Positions 24,301 through 35,534 of a stretch of DNA of 64,000 bases are shown here, one piece after another. Each line of letters begins with the position of its first letter. Positions within the stretch are counted from its first letter, which is position 1. Made by a program: the position numbers and the translations under genes. The notes under the pieces were generated by a model. That model saw nothing but the letters and a program-made list of their open reading frames with translations. It was not told the DNA's origin and ran no database searches. Origin of the DNA: Litsea cubeba (taxonomy: Eukaryota; Streptophyta; Magnoliopsida; Laurales; Lauraceae); the NCBI GenBank assembly GCA_012931725.1, contig CM022948.1, forward strand, positions 93,392,215 through 93,456,214, read 5' to 3'.

Positions 24301-26349
24301 CCATTGCTGTTGCTTTTGCTGGTGCCCGTTATCAAGAGTCCGAATCCTATGAGGCTTTGACTTAGAGAAATCATGATTTGAAGGAGTGGAAATCTACAGT
24401 GAGGCCTTTCTATTTAAAATTTAATGCACTAGAAATAAATGTCCTCTCAATGTATGGAGTATTTAACAATAAGAATTGGTCTCATGGTACGATTGAGAGT
24501 TTGGTGAAAAATGTGATTAATGAATAATACACGACATTATATTATCATGTTTATCAAATGGTCAATCTAAAGGTGGAACCAACTCGTACTTGGTTAAAAT
24601 TTACATATGCTGTATACAATGAGACGGGGTTATTTTGAGCGGCTTGGACTTAAAATAATTGAGACTCACCGTGGAGTTCCACTCCATTGGCTCAGGATTT
24701 CTGTAAGTCCAAGCCAGAGGATCCAGACTCGGTTATCAAATACTTTGAATGGATTCTGATTATCTAAGGTTAACTTTTTAGGTTTTAGTGGTCTGCGCCA
24801 ACCAATAAAAAAGAAAAGAAAAATAAAAAGTAAGATTCGAAAAGAAAAAGAAAAAAGTAAGATTCTAAGGCCACAAATGCATATATGAGCAAAGGCTGGA
24901 TTTTCTATTGTGGTTGTCTCTAATGATGACAATAACATTAACAAAAGCATCTTTTACAAATTAGACAATGTGATTAATCAAAAGATACCTTTATTTAGAA
25001 CCCTTTTTTTTAATTCTCTTGTGATCATTGTCAATTTTCTCATCTTATCATTTCATCCAATTAATAGTGTACTTTTGATATAGTCCTTTTCTTAAAAACA
25101 AGAAAGAAATTGTCATTGTTGAAAATGAATTTGTTGTTGACAGAACTAAATAAAGCATTTCTCATGTTCTTCTTCCAAAAGCAAAGAAAGCATTATCATT
25201 TATCTCCCATGTCTGCTACGGCCTCTTTAAATTCATTACATTTTCTATATAATTCTTTATGAAACTTGTAAAAATCTAAACAATACTTATTGGAGATAAA
25301 AGACTAAAATCTTATAAAAATCCGTCCTTCCTGGTAATGCTTCTGTTGCAATTATCCTATCACTGATGGAGAACGGAGGATGGCTGGAAATTTCAATATA
25401 TGGCCTGTCTGTTTGCAGGATTTCTGAGACTTCCTGTTGGGAGATATCTGAATTACCCATATGCTGTCCATTCACAATTGATAAGTGCCCCAGGCACCGG
25501 CACTTTTTTAGAAGCTGAAATTTGAGAAATTCTATAAGCCGACATTGACAATCCACAAGGCTGGATATTTGAAATTTCACTAATCAAACAGGCATTCCAA
25601 ATGTTCCCCCTGTAGCAGTGACATTGATATTAGAAATTCCCTAAGATATGGCATTCCCACCAAAAATTCCTCCAAATGAATGCCCCCAATCTAGATTCCC
25701 CTTTTGAGATCAGACAGATTTTAAAGGGAGCATTTGTTGACGAAGCAGGTAAATTTATGGGTAGACAGAACAGAGGATCTGGAATCTATCCAGTCATGCA
25801 TATGCTCCTTTTCCTCCTGGCCCTTGTTCTCCAACCTGCTTATGAGATATACATTAAGATAGGCATTTAAAATTTGTACTATTCAACTTTTCTCTAGCAA
25901 ACGAACAAGTTCTTTCCTCTCATTAAACATGCGTGAGGCCAACCAATGATGGGCATAGAAAAAAAATGTCATGTTAAAAGTCACGGAATCACATATTGCT
26001 TAGTATAAATCAGTTCGTTTCAATTCCATGATATTGGTAATTATGGGGGAAAATAGCCGGGTTGGACTGAGAAACCATCTGGGCTAGGCATATACATATA
26101 TGGGCAATATCTGATATAGTAGAAGGGAATATGGAAGTACTGTCATCATAATCTCAAGAAGAAACCTAAGAAACCTCAGACAACCAAAGAAATAGACGAT
26201 CCAGATTCAGAAGTACAATGATCGATCCAATAACAAAGGCCGACCCAAAAAAATTATTTGGAAGAATCCAATCGCTATCAGATTCCAGCAGCAATGTCCC
26301 ACGAAGTTTGTTCTGTAAAAAAAAAAATGAGAGTTTATCTCTTAACTCA
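21311..26349. other. Intergenic, no gene recognised
   Basis: About 5 kb between the kinase promoter side and the 3' end of the gamma carbonic anhydrase gene. No exon, RNA gene or retrotransposon domain was recognised on either strand. Homopolymer tracts occur at about 23,602-23,618 and 23,733-23,746. A weak inverted pair (GGCCTGTCTGTTTG near 25,401 and CAAACAGGCATTCC near 25,585) may mark a ~200 bp MITE. The last ~150 bases are probably 3'UTR of the next gene. Confidence 0.5.
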
Positions 26350-29300
26350 TTAAGCAGCCTTGGCTGATTTCTCCGGGAGGATGTTATCAGGAAGAATTAG
26401 CTGTGGAGGCACTTCGCGCACAACACCCAACATTGAATCATACTCTTCGTCTCGACGAGCAAACTTCTTGCGCAGCAACTTTTCGAATTCGATCTCATCA
26501 AAAGTTTTTGCATTCTCAGCTGCATGCACCTGAGCTAAGTTGGTGTAGTTTAGTGCTGATTGGGAGATAAAAGCTATCTCTTCCTCAGTGAGCTTCCTCA
26601 GGAACCTTGCAGGATTACCTCCCCATACCTGTATACAACAGTTAAGAATCATTAATGCATACGTCTTTTGATCGATATCATTGAATCACATCGGCTAGAC
26701 GCTTTGTAACAAACATTATTATAACAAGAATCTTCACTCTATGCAAGTATAACTTAATATGCGGGACTGGATTTTTTTTAGAGTTATTTATGAGTTTTGA
26801 AAGAGAATATGGTCATCACATGATCCTCTTCAGGGCATATAGTCATCACATGATCATCTTCAGGGACTCCAGTCCACAGCCTTCAAAAGTAGTTTCGGGA
26901 GGAATTCTCACACAAATAAAGGGAGATTCAACTCACAATTTTGAGAGAATGCACATTCATCTAATTTCTGAAATTAGAAAGAGTTTAACAGTATCTAAAG
27001 ATTTAACTGGACGTTGCATTCAACTCCTAAATTCAAACTGAGACTAGAACCTATCAGTAAACAGGCTATAGCTTCTTGAAATCATGTCACAGTTCATGAT
27101 CTTGCACTTATTGGATAGGTAACTGAATAAATGACTCATCAAATGCACCTACTTTCTTTAATAATAATAATAATAAACTGCATGTCATTCTGACATATTT
27201 TAACTAATGAAAATTGCCAGTCTGAAACATTTGGGATTCTGACCGACTCCTACCACAACAGATTAAAAAAATATAATAAAATCTAATACTTTAATTGACT
27301 TGCAAGTTGAAACTAGTAATGTCACTTAAGTTATGAATTAAGCAGGAGTGACCGGTGGGCCCCTTTTCAAATTTAGGTCAATGTTGAATGTATGGATTCT
27401 TGAGCGGTTGGGGCCTGTGTCCTGGGCCAGATCTGGGTGGCCCTATGTCTTAAACTGCATCAGTCGATGTAATAATGCTTGTGCAAATACTAATCTTTTC
27501 CAGCTAACATTCATTATCTCACAAGGGTTTCAATACCGCAACACTATCAACAGAATATAACTTCATAAAAGAAATACACAGAGACATAGACCACCTTTTT
27601 TTATGAAAGAAATTAATAGTGCAACACACCCAATCTTCATGAAGTCATAAACTCATAATGTAATAAATTATATGGATCATCGCTGTCTAGAAAATCAAAC
27701 CCCCACACTAACCCTAGTTGGAGAGAGATTCAATTAGAATGAATCCCTTAGTTTACTATGTTCATTTTTAGGGGCCTTGAATCGATAGTCATCCAACAAG
27801 GAGATTCACCCAAAGCTCATCCAGTATGAGACATTCCCAACCCATACCACATAGTGATTACTGGTGTAACCAAGTCGCACAAAGAGGACCACACTTTTTT
27901 ACAGCAAAGTCAGCTCATACGACATCAGGTCTCTGGATTCTAATGGTCCCTTATGGCACCTCATATTTGTGTAAACAGCGTACACTGTATCAGGTTTCTA
28001 GGGTCCCTTTCTCTGACAGCAATAAAATCTGGAGCAGATAGTTTTTCTTGTTATTCAACTATCATTTTTTTGCTGGCGTGTTATTCGACTATTATTGATC
28101 CAAGTCTGTTTAGCATCGATCTTTGTTAGTTCGAAGCTCTTGCACTACTACAAATTAATATTAGGCACCGTTTGGCAAGTCTATTTCCTGTATCTATTCA
28201 ACCTGTTTAGCATAGATCTTTGTTAGTTCTAAGCTCTTCCACTACTACAAATTAATATTAGGCGGTGTTTGGCAAGTCTATTTTCTGTGTCTAAAACCCT
28301 ATAAAAGGATTTGGATCAAAGAGATAAAGCATGGAAGGATGTCTACATGATACTCAAAAGAGGGAAACGAGCCTCAAAGAGAAAATAAACCCTTGAACAA
28401 TAATTTTTATTAATCTTCAACTCAGCCTGTAATGTCTAACAATGCTCATATACATAGAAAAATAAACCCTAAAATCCAAGACTCTTAATCAAACTAGGAA
28501 ACTAAAGAAAGACTCCTACTAGAATTAGAAAGCTAATCCTAATTACAACTGATTAAGGAAGTAAAATAAGAAACAAAATTCTAGACTCCTTTAGTTCCCA
28601 CATGTGGGCCACGGGTCTGACACTTTTGACTACATCGGCCCATTGGCCTTGCATCAGTCTATTTGACTTAAAACTAATCAAAACATATGTACTTAAAATC
28701 TCACTCTTAGAATCTCTTGGCTTTGTCTTAATATAGAAATTTCTGGGTTTGCTTGTAGTCTAGAAATTTCTGGGTTCATTTCTTCCTGATTAGAAAATCT
28801 CACACTTAAAATCCCAAACATCACTTAAAAGTCTAGATTGCCTCACAACCTAAAGAAAAGTTAGACTAACAATTACCAAACACTTTGATGAAGCTGGCAA
28901 TCAAATTTCATAAGAACTTAAATCTTTCAAGAAAAGACAACAAATGCCCCTGTAATAAGCTCTTATTGCATGTTTTATGAAACAAGCCTTTTCAATTAGA
29001 TCTATTTAAATCAGATATACTATGTGTTTTACCAAACAATTGTAAAACAAATTAATTGGAACAGATCTATTTCAATCAGTTCTATTTCGAACAGATCAGG
29101 TTTGCCAAACAAACTCTTAATAATCACGAGTAGTTGTGAAGCCATTCTTCTTTCAACAGCATAACTGTGTTTAGCACCTCATGTCCTTGTTCTATACCCA
29201 AGGGCTTTCTCCTCAACAATAATTTTCTATTCCCTTTTCATTTTCTTTTCTGAATAGTAGCAATAGTGTTTTCCAAACACACCAGATCAATTAAGAAGCT

Positions 29301-32300
29301 TATTGCTGATGAAATAGGAGGATCCCACAATGATATTTCCAGCATCGAAAAATTAAAGGCAAAAAAAGGTCACTAAAGGATGATTATAGACAGACCTCCC
29401 CACATGGTATCTTGGTATTCTGCCTCACAAGGGCACCAGCAGCGACCATGGCATGTTTCTCCACAACCACTCCATCAAGCAAGGTTGCACCCATACCAAC
29501 AAAAGCCTCATTCTCAACAGTGCAACCATGTAATACAGCACTATGGCCTGTGGAAAAGAAGGCCTGTTATTACGGTACAAGATCTAAATAGTCATGCAGG
29601 TAAAAAAAAAACTAGTGTTGCTGCAATTTGCTGTCTGAATTACCACCCTCAAGAAAAGGGAGATGGGATGATGGCAAGCCTAGTTCCCACTATTCTTTAC
29701 GCACACAGCTTTAGGAAGAGAAACTGATGGAAAGTGAGCATTGATATTCAAAATATAATTGGAGTATGACCATGTATCTATTTGCATATGCATGAGAAAG
29801 AAAATCAGGGAAACCATCCATTTTATATCCATGAATAAGCAGGAAAAGAGAAATAAGAAAACAACCATCCAAGTCATGGACCAGTCAAAAAAACAGACCA
29901 CCCATGACATGATGGACGAAACATTTCCAATGAAAACATAGCATTTCACTTACCTACAGTAACATTGTCCCCAATGATTGTTGGCAAAACCTTCCCACTA
30001 ATATTAGATTTAGCAACATGGACAAGGGAGTTGTCCTGAATGTTTGTTCCAGATCCAACACTGATGCTATTTACATCGCCTGTATAAGAAAAAACACAAA
30101 TACCAATAAAAAAAATAAAGAAAGAAGAAACACAAATAGCTGACATGAATTTGCCTGGTATGCATGCCCACCAAAGGACTCCAGATGCATGTGAAACAAC
30201 TCCAAGCAGTGAAGGAGCTTATAAGTTATAAGCAGTAAAAACTAAAAAATAAGGACAGAAAGATATAAGAAAATTTTGAAATTGTATTTCTTCAGATGCA
30301 TGGACAAATGAGCGAATAAATAATATCATCCACAACCCGTGGATACCTATGGTATCCTTGGGCTTGGGTATGCCTTGGGTGCACATGACAGGCCCCAGTT
30401 TCAGTGACCTAGATCAATGTATCTAATGGAACATGCCATGTAACCTGGATTAAAAAATCATAGGCACTCAATATATGCCCCTTTGTATATGAAATATGGA
30501 CAATCAGATCAATGGTCGAGACCACAAAACCATTGCCTCTTGCTTGTACTCAAAGGCCCCAGGGCTATGATGAATCTCCAGCTGAAGTGAGTGTGTTGTT
30601 AAGTACCTTAAAACTAAGTACAGAACTGTGACATCCTTGACAGAAGGAATAAAAGAGTGACGCAAATGAAAATCTTACTTTTACTAACACACAGAATATG
30701 GTAGCATATAACTAATATCCTTCCGTAAATCAGTGGTTATTGATTAAAATGAAGGATAGCATACCTCTCAAAACGCACCCATACCAAATTGAGGATCCAC
30801 GTCCCACCTGAACATCTCCAATGATCGATGCACTTGGAGCCACAAAAGCATCCTTATCAACAACAGGTGCTTTATCAAAAATATTCATCAGCGTGCGATG
30901 CCTTGACACTGAAATAATAGTAACATTGATGCCAATTAGATAGTGATGGGCAAAAATGTGAGACCAAAAACATGGCACATGTAACCCATATGAGAATCAT
31001 GTGGGGGAAAAATACAATAATGACTCTACTGTACATATTTATAGCACCACCATGCCATACAGCGACCACAATAGTTATAAAAAAGAATACAATGCTTGAA
31101 TTCTGTGGAAAGAAGAAAAAAGGTCAATTTAGAATGAACTATGTCGACATATACCATGATACTAAGAGTGAATGATAATATACAATTATCAAACAACATC
31201 AAAACACGATAGGAGCCCATACCACAGTTGGAAGATTCTCAGAGCCAGAGAAGCAATCATAGATGTGGATATGCAGTCTAAAGAGCCAATAGACTATCCC
31301 CAGCAGTCTATAGCTCGTTCCCAGACCTATAATCGTTTGCCTATATGCTTTCTGTTGTAGTACAGTTGTTACTCTAGCAACAAAATTTACAGGTGAATTA
31401 TTATTATTGTTGTTGTTGTTGTTGTTGTTGTTGTTATTATTTATTGTCATCATCTTCACCATTTTACCTTTTCTTTAGGAATAAAATTATGAGGCCACCT
31501 GGGTCCTCTGCTCATCAAGATTTGAGGTGGTATAGAAATATCTCATTGTGGATAAGGTTCGGACAAAGTCCATCCTTCTTGAATGATGATAGCTATAGGT
31601 GTAAGTTGTGCTTTTTAGAAGTGACTCCTGAAGGCTCACCTAGAGGTGAGGCATCCAAGGCGGAGCTCAAGTCTGAGGTGTAGCTTGCATTTGGAGCATA
31701 CACCTCAACATATTAAATTATTAGGTATATTCAAGATGTACCCCTTAGATGAAGCATGCGCTTCAATCATGCTGTATGTTGGGAAGGAAGCATAACCCAT
31801 CTTGTCTTCGAGAAAGAGGAGTAGGCAGTTTGTTACTAGAGAGTTCAATTTTTCAGTTTCAGGTTGGACATAAATCATTTATAGCTAACTTATTAAATGG
31901 CTTAAAATAGCCAAGTTGCATGCTCGTAAAGCTTACGCCCACCCACAAGTTGAGGCTTGAAGTTACACCTCATTCTTTGGGCAATTAGAATGCCTCACCT
32001 CATGCCTTAACATTTTAACCATAAGTTAATAAAATGTCAATCCAACAGTGACTACGATTAAAGGATCAAATTTGGAACAATGCTTATACACAAGGTATAT
32101 GAGTGTGAGTGGGCCACATGGAAGCTCCTACATCTGGGCAGCAGTATGCAGTAAGCATTGTTAGCAAGGTATGGGATTTTTTTGATGTTGTTATTGAGGT
32201 TTCTGGTTGTTTTTGAAAAGGGCCTTATAAAATTTTATTTTATTTTATAGTTGGTATCCTTCAACCATTTTTTTTCCTTTGCTTGTTCCAGGATGGGCTA

Positions 32301-34787
32301 AACCATAAGACTCTAACTTGAAAGCCTAATCTACATTATAAAAAAAAGGCTAATCTACATGATCATATATTAAATTCATGATTTTGGGGCTGCTTTTCTT
32401 TTTTTCCTTTGTTTTTTATTTTTTTTGAATGGTAATTTAAAAGTTAACTTCACCAGTTTTACTACTGGTCCCAAGCCCGAACAAAGGAGGGTTGCATCAG
32501 GTAGGTTGACAGCCAGCGTAAAATGTTCTCACAGCCCAAGCATGAATTCTGAAAAGAAACATAATTCATGCAGCTGACCCCAACATAGTTGGGACAAGGC
32601 TTCAATAATGATGATGAATTATGGGGATGCATTTACAAATCAGTTCCAGAAATCCAATTATTGTAGACCCTGAATTGCATCATACGGCAGTGCAAGACAA
32701 TGAATGTGTGAAAAGATGAGACGCGTGTAGGCTGGACAATGGCCCCAGCCAGTGCACCAAACTCTTGGGATGTCACCATCAAGAACTGGGGTGGGTACAT
32801 AAGCCACGCCTACACCGGTTTTAAGCCCACAAATAGATAGGACAAAACAGGCTAAGATTACAGATCTCAGAAGAGCCTTTGTAAAAATATTTGCTAATTG
32901 ATTCTCTAAATTTACAATTGAAGTGCAGATAATGCCAGCCTCTACTTTTTCCCATATGAAGTGCAATATACTTTTATGTGTTTAGTCTTCTAGTGGAAAA
33001 CTGGATTTCAAACAATATCCATTGGAGCTTGATTGTCACAAATGAAGTCGTACTGGAGCTTGTGTGAGATAACCCAGTTCTTCCATTAGTTTTTTCACCC
33101 AAATTACTTCCCACGTAGCATTTTCAATTGCTCTATATTCTACCTCTGTGCTTGAATGTGCAATATTTTCCAAAGTAACCAGATTCCCGCATACAAACAC
33201 ACAGTATCCAGAAGTGGAACATCTATTATCCACAGAACCATTCCAATCAAAAGATGAGTGCCCAGCTATATTTAGAATCCCATCATTTCTGTAAAGAATA
33301 GCTTTTCCTAGCAAACTTGTGATGTATCCCAAAATCTTCTCTTAAAGCATATATTGACTCTTCCATATGGCCTATTTTGGGTGAGCGCATATATTGACTT
33401 TTACACGTACTGCATGGGATTAGTCTAACCTTGTAATGGTTAAATAAATGAGTTTACCAACCAATCTCTAGAACACTTTGGATCTTCTAAAGCAGATCCG
33501 CCATACGCACGAAGCCTTCTATTCAGTTGCAATGAGACCTAACATGGCTCTAATACCATGAAATGTTTGACTCGCCAATACATCCCTAAAGTTTAAGCTG
33601 TTAGGAAGTGGAAGACCAATCTACTTAACACTCTTATCGTAGAACCTTGGCGGTAAAGACATGTACACTTCTTCACGTAGATTTCCTTGAAGGAATGTGT
33701 TCTTCACCTCAAGATGATGAAACCTCCAACCAAATTCCGTCGGTATCATGGCCATTGGAGCGAAGGTCTCGAGGTAACCATTTAGCTACTAGCCTCCTCA
33801 AAGTGAGTACCAGAGTTCAAGCTCTCCTCAACCCGCTGGAGGACAAACATGCCAGCCATTATGGTGGCTTACCAAATAAATATATATATATATATATTTC
33901 CCTGCTTATATTTTCCTGACTATTCTAATTTTAGCATGTCATGACACAAGAACAGAAACACCTTAATCCTAGCTTTATCCTGTGAAGATTACCACATTCT
34001 CTTTCTCAACAAAATGGACAATTCCTAATACGAACTGAAACACCTCAATCTAGCTTTGTTCTTTGCCCCATTCTCTAATTATAGCATTTCATGACACAAG
34101 AACTGAAACACATTAATGTTAGCTTTTGTTCTGTGAAGATTACCAATTAGGACGTTCTCTTTCTCGATAAAATGGGTAATTACTAGTGTGTTGTGTGTTG
34201 ATCCTCGATCGACCAATTAGCACTTTAAAAAAAGAAACCTTTATATATATATATATATATATACATGTATTAAAAATCTAAATGGCAAATAAAAATTTAT
34301 AGTTTTACCACCAGGATCTACACTAATCAGTATCAAATTAAGTAAAAATTAGTTTCATTTCCATCTTCAACTCTCTAGAACCAAAAATCAGATGAAGGAA
34401 TCAAGCACCAATCGATAGAACTAAAATTTCAGACGAATTCATGAAGTGAGTCTAAGGCCCTGCTTGAATGCGTCAAATCAATACCTCTAAATCCCTAAAA
34501 TTCATGATTCCAAGGTACGCTTACGTTCGATCGTGCGATGGAATTCTAAATCCCCGTAGTTATTGGAAAATCCTCCTTTTTTTTCCGTGAATCCAAACGA
34601 GGGAGATGTAAAAGGAATGGAATTGGAGATGGAAAATCTAGGGTTTGAGAGAGAGAGAGAGAGATAGATTACATTGCTCTTGGAAGTAGTAGTTGCCTTG
34701 GAGGCGGGAGCCGAGGCGATCGATGGCTTGTCCGGTCTCACGAATCCAGAATCCGACGGTGTAGATCGCTTTCCCCAGCGTCCCCAT
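26350..34787 (-). CDS. GAMMACA2: Gamma carbonic anhydrase, mitochondrial complex I, 5 exons, 271 aa
   Basis: Exons from the start: 34787-34673, 30908-30765, 30079-29954, 29547-29396, 26628-26350. All junctions are GT-AG and phases are consistent. The protein starts MGTLGKAIYTVGFWIRETGQ, the amphipathic N-terminal segment of plant gamma-CAs, then reads through a left-handed beta-helix of hexapeptide repeats (IGDVQVG, SVGSGTNIQDN, IIGDNVTVG). The three expected metal-ligand histidines are present: His107 in LVHVAK, and His130 and His135 in GHSAVLHGC. The C-terminus is the usual helical tail. It is closest to Arabidopsis gammaCA2 (GFWIRETGQ, KAP, SGEVWGGNPARFLRKLT-like region); length 271 against about 278. 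In plants these proteins form the membrane-attached carbonic anhydrase domain of mitochondrial complex I and are needed for its assembly; enzymatic activity is debated. Intron 1 is 3.8 kb and holds a Copia relic; intron 4 is 2.8 kb. Confidence 0.97.
26807..26866. repeat. Short tandem duplication of ~30 bp
   Basis: Two adjacent copies of a unit containing GTCATCACATGATC followed by TCTTCAGGG, inside the last intron of the gamma carbonic anhydrase gene. A palindromic ATCACATGAT core lies in each. No function is evident. Confidence 0.7.
28106..28290. repeat. 97 bp direct repeat within intron 4 of gammaCA gene
   Basis: Two copies start CTGTTTAGCAT at 28,106 and 28,203 (period 97 bp), and each includes CACTACTACAAATTAATATT followed by GTTTGGCAAGTCTATTT. 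A later inverted stretch, GTTTGCCAAACAAACTC near 29,100, could pair with GTTTGGCAAG, so this may be the duplicated left end of a ~1 kb DNA transposon. The block from 28,300 to 29,100 resembles LTR or MITE filler but has no domain. Confidence 0.7.
31408..31438. repeat. (GTT)n microsatellite in intron 1 of gammaCA gene
   Basis: About nine to ten GTT units, preceded and followed by ATT variants. An intronic simple repeat; the poly-Asn or poly-Cys readings of this stretch are not coding. Confidence 0.85.
32850..33790 (-). pseudogene. Ty1/Copia pol relic (RT and RNase H) in intron 1 of gammaCA
   Basis: Minus-strand translations show, in order, YLETFAPMAM and LEVKNTFLQGNLREEVYMSL (reverse transcriptase start, with the stretch between them shortened), LEDPKVFRDWL with nearby stops, GHSSFDWNGSVDNRCSTSGYC and HSSTEVEYRA (RNase H), then NPVFH and NLENQLANIFTKALL (pol end). 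These match the Copia order and usual motifs. In-frame stops, frame changes and loss of most of the RT palm, gag, protease and integrase show it is dead. No LTRs were identified. Its orientation is the same as the host gene, so it is transcribed in the pre-mRNA and spliced out. Confidence 0.88.
33937..34186. repeat. Diverged ~150 bp direct repeat, intron 1 of gammaCA gene
   Basis: Two copies, about 33,937-34,035 and 34,087-34,186, share CATGACACAAGAAC, GAAACAC, CTGTGAAGATTACCA, TTCTCTTTCTC and AAAATGG; the spacing is about 150 bp. An intermediate partial copy (CGAACTGAAACACCTCAATC) lies between them. Short AT microsatellites sit on both sides (about 33,881-33,896 and 34,243-34,262). Confidence 0.7.
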
Positions 34788-34918
34788 CTTAGCTGATTGG
34801 AGATCAACGGCTGTCGTCCTTCTGCTCGTTCACCGAAGAAATGGAATAGAGGGAGAGAAAGGACTGGAGCAGTCGCTGCAGTATAGTGGAGATCGCAAAC
34901 GGGGGTAGAGGTGGAAAT

Positions 34919-34931
34919 GATATGATATAAC
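34919..34931 (-). promoter_or_regulatory. Weak TATA-like site upstream of gammaCA gene
   Basis: GTTATATCATATC on the minus strand, about 135 nt upstream of the start codon at 34,787, followed by pyrimidine-rich leader sequence (CCTTTCTCTCCCTC). A poor TATA match; the promoter may be TATA-less. Confidence 0.3.
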
Positions 34932-35235
34932 TGGCGACACTACGGTAACTCGGTAAGTCCTGATGCAGGCGAGCAGGGTGGGTTTAGTGTGGGGCCCACT
35001 TTTATGTCGAGAGATGACCGTTGATCATTGATCATGGGGTCAGTTATGATGGAGCCATCAGGCTGTCAAAATGAGTAATGTGGAGCCCACTTTACGACAT
35101 GATAGCCGTTCGATTAACTGATCTGTGTGTATGGTAGGTTAAGACACAGGTGAGAGAAATGAGTAGTATGGGACCTACTACGTGTCGGAATAACTGTTCC
35201 TCTCATCGAATCCCAATCATCCTAAGTTTTAAAAA

Positions 35236-35534
35236 GTTAAAAAAAGTGGAGGCACCGCAAAATTTTCTCTCCCCACCGTACTAGAAGATAAGTTTTTTTT
35301 TCCTAAACTCCCCCTCCCCTCCTCCTCCTCCTCCTCCTCTCTCCTCTTCCCTTCCTCTCCCACCCTCCACCCTCTTCCCTTCCTCTCCCCCCACCCCAGT
35401 CTCCGGCAGGGAGGGAGCCGAAGAGGAGGAGGGAGGAGGAGGAGGAGGAGGAGACGGGAGGGGTAGTTTAGGAAAATTTATTTATTTATTTTTGTGGTGG
35501 GAAGAGAGATTTTCGTAGTGCCAATAGAGCCCCT
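35236..35534. mobile_element. Short MULE-like element, relative of the 18.8 kb element
   Basis: The right arm, read on minus, is GGGGCTCTATTGGCACTACG, then CCCACCAC and CCTAAACTACCCCTC. The left arm has GGCACCGCAAAATTTTCTCT, CCCCACC and CCTAAACTCCCCCTC. Between them is an almost pure CT/GGA-rich core. The same arm words, order and CT-rich interior occur in the element at 18,797-19,549, so both belong to one family. The left terminus has decayed and no clean target duplication is visible. It lies about 300 bp upstream of the gammaCA leader. Confidence 0.65.

Noticed and set aside
31199..31462. Open frame with a poly-Asn run (minus) and poly-Cys run (plus)
   Set aside because: Both come from the GTT/GTA-type microsatellite in intron 1 of the gammaCA gene.
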